Shown: in pieces, positions 7,081 through 10,536 of the stretch
How the letters are laid out: every line of letters begins with the position of its first letter
Position numbering within the stretch: position 1 is the stretch's first letter
NCBI GenBank assembly: GCA_965367295.1
Contig: CBDUHN010000061.1
Coordinates: forward strand, 1 to 10,536
Direction: 5' to 3'
Length of the DNA stretch: 10,536 nt
Source: JAIVHA01 sp965367295
GTDB lineage: Bacteria > Pseudomonadota > Gammaproteobacteria > DSM-19610
The notes under the pieces: model-generated
The model's database searches: none
Told to the model about the DNA's origin: nothing
Seen by the model: the letters and a program-made list of their open reading frames with translations, nothing else
Program-made: the position numbers and the translations under genes

Positions 7081-7096
7081 TGGTATCGAATTTGCA
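7081..7096 (+). promoter_or_regulatory. Sigma-54 (RpoN) promoter motif for fliD
   Basis: TGGTATCGAATTTGCA has GG (7082-7083) and GC (7094-7095) exactly 10 bases apart, with complete TGG and TTGCA cores. It starts three bases after the flaG stop and 57 bp before the fliD ATG, giving a predicted leader of about 30 bases. In Pseudomonas aeruginosa fliD is reported to depend on RpoN and FleQ, which supports the call. Confidence 0.65.
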
Positions 7097-7137
7097 GTTC
7101 ACTCAGGCAATGTATATCACCGCGTGAGAGGAACGAA

Positions 7138-9147
7138 ATGGCTTCCATCACATCCCCGGGTCTAGGCTCCGGGCTGGACGTCAACAGCATTGTCACCCAG
7201 CTGGTTGCTGCAGAAGGGCAGCCCGCCACCCTGCGTCTCGACCGCAAGGAAGCCAATCTGCAGGCGCGTCTGTCCGGCTATGGAACCCTGCGTAGCTCCC
7301 TGTCCTCATTTCAGAGTTCCCTGTCGAAGCTCTCCTCCATGAGCAGCTTCCAGGCCAATACCGCCAATTCCAGTGCCAAGGATGTACTGGTGGCCACGGC
7401 GGATAAATCGGCCGCGGCTGGCAACTATCAGCTTGATGTCACCCAACTCGCTACCGCCCACAGCCTGGTGACGGATGCCAGTCTGCCGGGAGGCCAGTTC
7501 AGTTCTCTGAGCGATGTGGTGGGTACTGGTACCCTGACCTTCAAATTCGGCACCACGGTGGCGGATACCGACAGCTATACCTCTTTCACCCAGAATGCGG
7601 ATGCGGCCACGGCCACGGTCGAGATTACCGATGGCAGCCTGACGGGTATCCGGGACGCCATCAACAATGCCGATATCGGTGTATCGGCCTCCATTATCTA
7701 TGACGGTTCCTATTATCGCCTGACGTTGGCCTCCGATGACACCGGTGCAGCCAATAGTATGGAAATCACCGTTGCCGACGACGATGCCAATGCCACCGAT
7801 GCCAGCGGCCTGTCGCTGCTGAGCTTCAATGCCGGCGCCAACCACCTGCAACAGACCGCTGCGGCCAAGGATGCCGCCCTGACCCTCAACGGGGTGGCCG
7901 TCAGCAGCGCCAGCAACCGCCTGTCCGATACTGTGGATGGCGTGACCTTCAATCTGCTGAGCGCAGGCAGTTCCACCGTCACGGTGAGCCAGAACACGGC
8001 GGAAGCCTCCAAGCTGATCAAGGGATTTGTCGATTCCTACAACAACCTCACCAAGGGCATCAACAGCCTGGCTGGCTATGACGCGGCCACCCAGAAGTCC
8101 GGGGTGCTCAATGGCGACGGTATCGTATCCAGTATCAAGAACCAGGTGGACCGTCTGTTGACCACGCCGGTGGATGGGGTCACGGGCGATTATTCCATCC
8201 TGGCCGAGATCGGCATCACCCGGAACACCGAGGACGGGACCCTGAATCTCGATGATACGAAACTGCAGGCTTCCCTGCGGGATAACATGAGCGATGTGGT
8301 GGACCTGTTCGCCGCCAGCGGACGGACGGACGACTCGCTGATCCAGTACCAGGGCTCCAGCGATGCGAGTCAGATTGGCAACTACGCCGTCAATATCACT
8401 CAGCTGGCCACGCAGGGTAACCTGACCGGCTCCGCCGCCGCGAATCTGACCATTACCGCGGGCGTGAACGATACGATGGATATCGAGGTCGACGGAGTCG
8501 CGACCAGTATTACACTGTCCGCGGGCACCTATACGTCGGCCTCCCTCGTGGCGGAACTGCAGTCGCGGATTAATGGTGCCAGTGAAATCGCCGCAGCAGG
8601 AAGCCTGGTCACAGTTTCCGAATCCGGCGGGGTGCTGAGTATCACCTCCAGCCGTTATGGATCGGCATCCGCGGTGCAGGTGACCGGTGGCAATGGCGCG
8701 ACGGATCTGTTCGGTGCCACGCCGGTTGATACCGCGGGCGTGGATGTGGCCGGCACCATCGGTGGCATCGCGGCCACCGGTTCCGGTCAGACACTGAGTG
8801 GAACCGGGGATGCCGCCGGCCTGTCCATTGATGTGACGGGCGGGTTGACGGGGGATCGGGGCAGCCTGAATTTCAGCCGCGGCTTCGCCTCGCAACTGGA
8901 TGACCTGTTGGCGGACTTACTGGATGAAAACGGGATTTTCACCACGGTAACCGATTCCATCAACGATCAGATCGAGGATGTGAACAAGGACCGCAGCCAG
9001 CTTGCAGTGCGGCTGGCCTCCTTCGAGGCCCGTACCCGGGCCCAGTTTACGGCCCTGGATCTGCTGGTCAGCAAGCTGCAGGGAACGGGGGATTATTTGA
9101 CGGATCAACTGGCGGCCCTGCCGGTGATTGGTGCCCAGTCGAAGTAG
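7138..9147 (+). CDS. fliD: FliD, filament cap protein (hook-associated protein 2)
   Basis: FliD forms the cap at the filament tip and helps each flagellin subunit fold into place; in several species it also binds host surfaces. The 669-residue protein begins with the family signature ITSPGLGSGLDVNSIVTQL and a coiled-coil FliD_N region to about residue 105, including GNYQLDVTQLATAH (from 95). A flagellin-IN-like motif (DAALTLNGVAVSSASNRLSD) starts at 245, followed by the FliD_C region with SYNNLTKGINSLAGYD. The C-terminal helix (about 590-650, with VTDSINDQIEDVNKDRSQLA) is the expected coiled coil. It is about 200 residues longer than E. coli or Pseudomonas FliD. Part of the excess is a second GNY-type unit, GNYAVNITQLATQGNL, from residue 414. 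There is no cysteine. GAGAGG at 7126-7131 is the ribosome-binding site, and a sigma-54-type motif precedes the gene. Confidence 0.96.
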   Translation: MASITSPGLGSGLDVNSIVTQLVAAEGQPATLRLDRKEANLQARLSGYGTLRSSLSSFQSSLSKLSSMSSFQANTANSSAKDVLVATADKSAAAGNYQLDVTQLATAHSLVTDASLPGGQFSSLSDVVGTGTLTFKFGTTVADTDSYTSFTQNADAATATVEITDGSLTGIRDAINNADIGVSASIIYDGSYYRLTLASDDTGAANSMEITVADDDANATDASGLSLLSFNAGANHLQQTAAAKDAALTLNGVAVSSASNRLSDTVDGVTFNLLSAGSSTVTVSQNTAEASKLIKGFVDSYNNLTKGINSLAGYDAATQKSGVLNGDGIVSSIKNQVDRLLTTPVDGVTGDYSILAEIGITRNTEDGTLNLDDTKLQASLRDNMSDVVDLFAASGRTDDSLIQYQGSSDASQIGNYAVNITQLATQGNLTGSAAANLTITAGVNDTMDIEVDGVATSITLSAGTYTSASLVAELQSRINGASEIAAAGSLVTVSESGGVLSITSSRYGSASAVQVTGGNGATDLFGATPVDTAGVDVAGTIGGIAATGSGQTLSGTGDAAGLSIDVTGGLTGDRGSLNFSRGFASQLDDLLADLLDENGIFTTVTDSINDQIEDVNKDRSQLAVRLASFEARTRAQFTALDLLVSKLQGTGDYLTDQLAALPVIGAQSK

Positions 9148-9172
9148 TGCGCCAGGCGTAAAACAATGGTGG

Positions 9173-9189
9173 GGCTTTATAAGAAAGCC
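9173..9189. other. Small hairpin after fliD
   Basis: GGCTTT (9173-9178) and AAAGCC (9184-9189) flank the loop ATAAG. No T-run follows, so it is a weak terminator at best. It may mark a processing or attenuation point between fliD and fliS. Confidence 0.3.
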
Positions 9190-9219
9190 GAATGCAAGAT
9201 ACGAAAAAACAGTTCTTGG

Positions 9220-9251
9220 GCCGATACAGTAATTAGTACGGATACCGATAC
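9220..9251 (+). promoter_or_regulatory. Tandem sigma-28-like -10 boxes upstream of fliS
   Basis: GCCGATAC (9220-9227) matches the FliA -10 box at 7 of 8 positions but has a poor -35 (ACGA at the ideal spacing, in an A-rich run). ACCGATAC (9244-9251) has TACA 15 bases before it, matching three of the four bases of TAAA. The pair would give fliS and fliT their own late promoter, apart from fliD. Neither is a strong full match. Confidence 0.4.
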
Positions 9252-9294
9252 AGAAGACATTGCCGGTGCTGACAGTACGGCACGGAATCAATCA

Positions 9295-9300
9295 TAGGAG
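9295..9300 (+). promoter_or_regulatory. Ribosome-binding site that decides the fliS start
   Basis: TAGGAG ends eight bases before the ATG at 9309. It overlaps the in-frame GTG at 9300, which therefore cannot be the start. Confidence 0.75.
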
Positions 9301-9308
9301 TGGTAGTA

Positions 9309-9719
9309 ATGAGCTACACGAATGCGCGGGCGGCCCTGAACAAATACAAACAGGTCAATGCTCACAGCATGGTGGAAGCAGCCAGTCCACATCGCCTGAT
9401 ACAGATGTTGATGGAAGGCGCGCTGGAGAAAATTCACATCGCCCGCAGCCACATGGTGGAGAGACAGCTCGGTGATAAGGCTCAGAATATCACCTGGGCG
9501 ATTTCCATCATCGACGGTTTGCGGATCAGTCTCGACAAGGAACAGGGTGGTGAAATCGCCCAGAACCTCGAAGACCTGTATGACTACATGACACGCCAGC
9601 TCATCATGGCCAATCTCAAGAATGAGACGGCGATTCTGGACGAGGTAAGCGACTTGCTGCGGCAGATCAAGAGTGCCTGGGATGCCATCGCTCCGGAAAC
9701 CACCAAGCAGGCCGGTTGA
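9309..9719 (+). CDS. fliS: FliS, flagellin export chaperone
   Basis: FliS binds the C-terminal end of flagellin in the cytoplasm, keeps it from polymerising and delivers it to the export gate. From the ATG at 9309 the product has 136 residues, about the length of E. coli FliS. It is nearly all helical, with the family pattern: an N-terminal Tyr-rich start (MSYTNARAALNKYKQVNAHS), the conserved ASPHRLIQMLMEGALEKI helix, and LYDYMTRQLIMANLKNE near the end of the bundle. There is no cysteine. It lies 161 bp after fliD rather than overlapping it, and the gap carries possible sigma-28-like -10 boxes. The fliT-like gene follows after 58 bp. The ATG was chosen over the GTG at 9300 because of the TAGGAG placement. 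Confidence 0.96.
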   Translation: MSYTNARAALNKYKQVNAHSMVEAASPHRLIQMLMEGALEKIHIARSHMVERQLGDKAQNITWAISIIDGLRISLDKEQGGEIAQNLEDLYDYMTRQLIMANLKNETAILDEVSDLLRQIKSAWDAIAPETTKQAG

Positions 9720-9777
9720 GCAATCCGCTGGCCGGCACCTGACACGGGTATCATCAGATTTGAACACGCTGCGAAAA

Positions 9778-10092
9778 ATGACAACCTCCCGCAAGGATCG
9801 GCTCGCGACGATACTCGATATGAGTCTGTCGATGCTGGATCTGGCACGTGCGCAGGAATGGGAGCAGTTGGAGCGTATCGAAGGGGAGCGCCGCGGCCTG
9901 GTAGCGGAATGCTTCCGCACCCCGGCGACCCCGGAGGAGGCTCCTGGCATCGCGGATGGGATCCGGCGGATTCTGGATGTGAACCAGGAAATCACCGCCC
10001 TCACCGAGGCCCGGCGTGATGAACTGGGCAAGAATATCCATTCCCTGGGTTCTGCCCGGGAAGCCCGCAAGGCCTATAGCCAGCATCTTTGA
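9778..10092 (+). CDS. fliT: FliT-like flagellar chaperone
   Basis: FliT-type proteins are small helical chaperones for the cap protein FliD and, in enterics, also affect the master regulator. From the first ATG (9778) the product has 104 residues, close to the usual size. It is predicted almost all helical, with a first helix of the FliT type (ILDMSLSMLDLARAQEWEQL), an ERIEGERRGLV segment and a C-terminal helix pair (about residues 55-95). It has one cysteine (in AECF), which fits a cytoplasmic protein. The family is poorly conserved, so the call rests on length, helix pattern and position right after fliS. No clear ribosome-binding site precedes the ATG; a TTG at 9760 in the same frame would add six residues but has no better signal. 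A GC-rich hairpin follows the stop. Confidence 0.8.
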   Translation: MTTSRKDRLATILDMSLSMLDLARAQEWEQLERIEGERRGLVAECFRTPATPEEAPGIADGIRRILDVNQEITALTEARRDELGKNIHSLGSAREARKAYSQHL

Positions 10093-10096
10093 GCAT

Positions 10097-10120
10097 GGCG
10101 CGGCGTCCCGCGCGCCGTTT
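10097..10120 (+). terminator. Possible terminator after fliT
   Basis: GGCGCG (10097-10102) pairs with CGCGCC (10111-10116) around an 8-base loop and is followed by GTTT. It starts five bases after the fliT stop. The stem is strong but short and the T-run is poor. Confidence 0.5.
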
Positions 10121-10205
10121 CTGCATTCCATCTGCATCCGCAGGAAAACCGTTCTTAAAAACGCTTCTCATAGCAGGCGAAAGACATCCCTCCTGGCGAC
10201 CTCTC

Positions 10206-10280
10206 TGCCTGACAGGCAGTGATTGCATCGCGGTCTGCCCAATCCATGCCTGACTGACGACAGGGCAGACAGGCCCCTGT
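10206..10280. repeat. Cluster of short inverted repeats
   Basis: CTGCC-TGACA-GGCAG (10206-10220) is a small hairpin. GTCTGCCC (10233-10240) and GGGCAGAC (10263-10270) are perfect inverted copies 22 bases apart. ACAGGG (10260-10265) can instead pair with CCCTGT (10275-10280). The structures share the CTGCC/GGCAG core and partly exclude one another. Confidence 0.4.
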
Positions 10281-10342
10281 AGATACTGAATTCATTCGGA
10301 CGGTGTTTTTTTCCGGTTGTATGCCGATCCATGACCTTCCTT

Positions 10343-10536
10343 CCGCCCTTTGCCGGGCGGGTTCATTTTCTTTGTTCCGCCAAAGAAAACGAACCAAAAG
10401 AAAGGCGGCCCGACGGCTTGCGGGCTGCGCCCGTACCCTGCGCTTCTCGGCCAAACCGGCGCGCGCAAAACTCGCCGCTGTGCGGCTCAGACAGTTGCGC
10501 GCTTGATCCGGTTTGGCCTGCGATGCTCGGCGGCGC
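10343..10536. repeat. Dispersed-type intergenic repeat with nested hairpins (runs off the edge)
   Basis: Three hairpin blocks follow each other. CCGCCC (10343-10348) pairs with GGGCGG (10355-10360). GGTTCATTTTCTTTG (10360-10374) pairs with CAAAGAAAACGAACC (10381-10395), with one mismatch and a 6-base loop. Last comes a three-tier palindrome: GGCCAAACCGG (10449-10459) with CCGGTTTGGCC (10508-10518), GCGCGCAA (10461-10468) with TTGCGCGC (10495-10502), and GCCGC (10474-10478) with GCGGC (10482-10486). Very similar text, with TTTCTTTTGGTTCGTTTTCTTTG-like cores and GCGCGCAAAACTCGCCGC, recurs between genes in many gammaproteobacterial genomes as I remember it. It is not coding; the right end lies outside the window. 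Confidence 0.6.

Larger units (their letters stand above)
10093..10536. other. Final 444 bp: no supported gene, many palindromes
   Basis: No open frame here looks like a real gene. The stretch begins with the hairpin after fliT (10097-10120). Short inverted repeats follow between 10206 and 10280, then a run of seven T (10306-10312) with no good hairpin before it. A repeat-like element with nested hairpins runs from about 10343 to the edge. In Pseudomonas the regulator fleQ would come next, but nothing of it is visible. Confidence 0.65.

Noticed and set aside
7306..8895. Open frame of 529 codons on the minus strand inside fliD
   Set aside because: It is wholly antisense to a clear fliD. Long antisense frames arise from the biased third codon positions of GC-rich genes. 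The translation has no recognisable motif and looks like shuffled Gly, Ile, Arg and His.
9159..9185. TAAA at 9159 as a sigma-28 -35 box before fliS
   Set aside because: The sequence 15 bases on (TATAAGAA) does not resemble the GCCGATAA -10 box.
10303..10506. Open frame of 67 codons near the right edge
   Set aside because: It is a translation of the hairpin-rich repeat element; such Arg/Ala/Lys-rich products are common false genes in these repeats.
1..10536. CRISPR arrays, tRNA or rRNA genes, insertion sequences, defence or toxin genes
   Set aside because: I looked for regular direct repeats with spacers, cloverleaf sequences, transposase-like frames and known defence motifs and found none.

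Overview
This window is a late-flagellar gene cluster, all genes on the + strand. It reads: end of flgJ (rod-associated muramidase), flgK and flgL (hook-filament junction), fliC (flagellin), flaG, fliD (filament cap), fliS (flagellin chaperone) and a fliT-like chaperone. This order (flgJKL-fliC-flaG-fliD-fliS-fliT) matches the polar-flagellum clusters of Pseudomonas-like Gammaproteobacteria. The GC-rich codon use, the sigma-28 and sigma-54 type promoter motifs and the dispersed-type repeat at the right edge fit the same group. I cannot name the genus. The flagellin's very acidic central domain hints at a saline or alkaline habitat, but that is inference only.

Layout. Positions 1-554 hold the C-terminal peptidoglycan hydrolase half of FlgJ; its start lies off the left edge. 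flgK (597-2888) and flgL (2891-4114) follow closely, two bases apart. A 614-bp gap (4115-4728) holds a large imperfect palindrome just after flgL, a sigma-54-like motif, an imperfect dyad and a good sigma-28 (FliA) promoter for fliC with a hairpin at the predicted mRNA 5' end. fliC (4729-6582) ends in a clear intrinsic terminator. flaG (6652-7077) is followed four bases after its stop codon by a sigma-54-type motif in front of fliD (7138-9147). A 161-bp gap with four GATAC pentamers, two of them in sigma-28-like -10 boxes, precedes fliS (9309-9719) and the fliT-like gene (9778-10092). After a hairpin the last ~440 bp has no convincing gene. It contains several short palindromes and, from about 10343 to the edge, a GC-rich element built of nested hairpins that looks like a dispersed intergenic repeat.

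How the genes work together. FlgJ opens the cell wall for the rod. FlgK and FlgL form the adaptor on the hook. FliS holds flagellin monomers before export, FliT-type proteins hold the cap protein, FliD caps the tip and folds flagellin into place, and FlaG is associated with filament length. The promoter motifs suggest the usual hierarchy: the cap gene under RpoN with a FleQ-type activator, flagellin under FliA.

I see no clearly new system. The more interesting points are in the variable domains: a surface module shared by FlgK and FlgL that is split by an insertion in FlgK, an extremely acidic flagellin centre, an internally repeated FliD, and the regulatory sequences around fliC, fliD and fliS.
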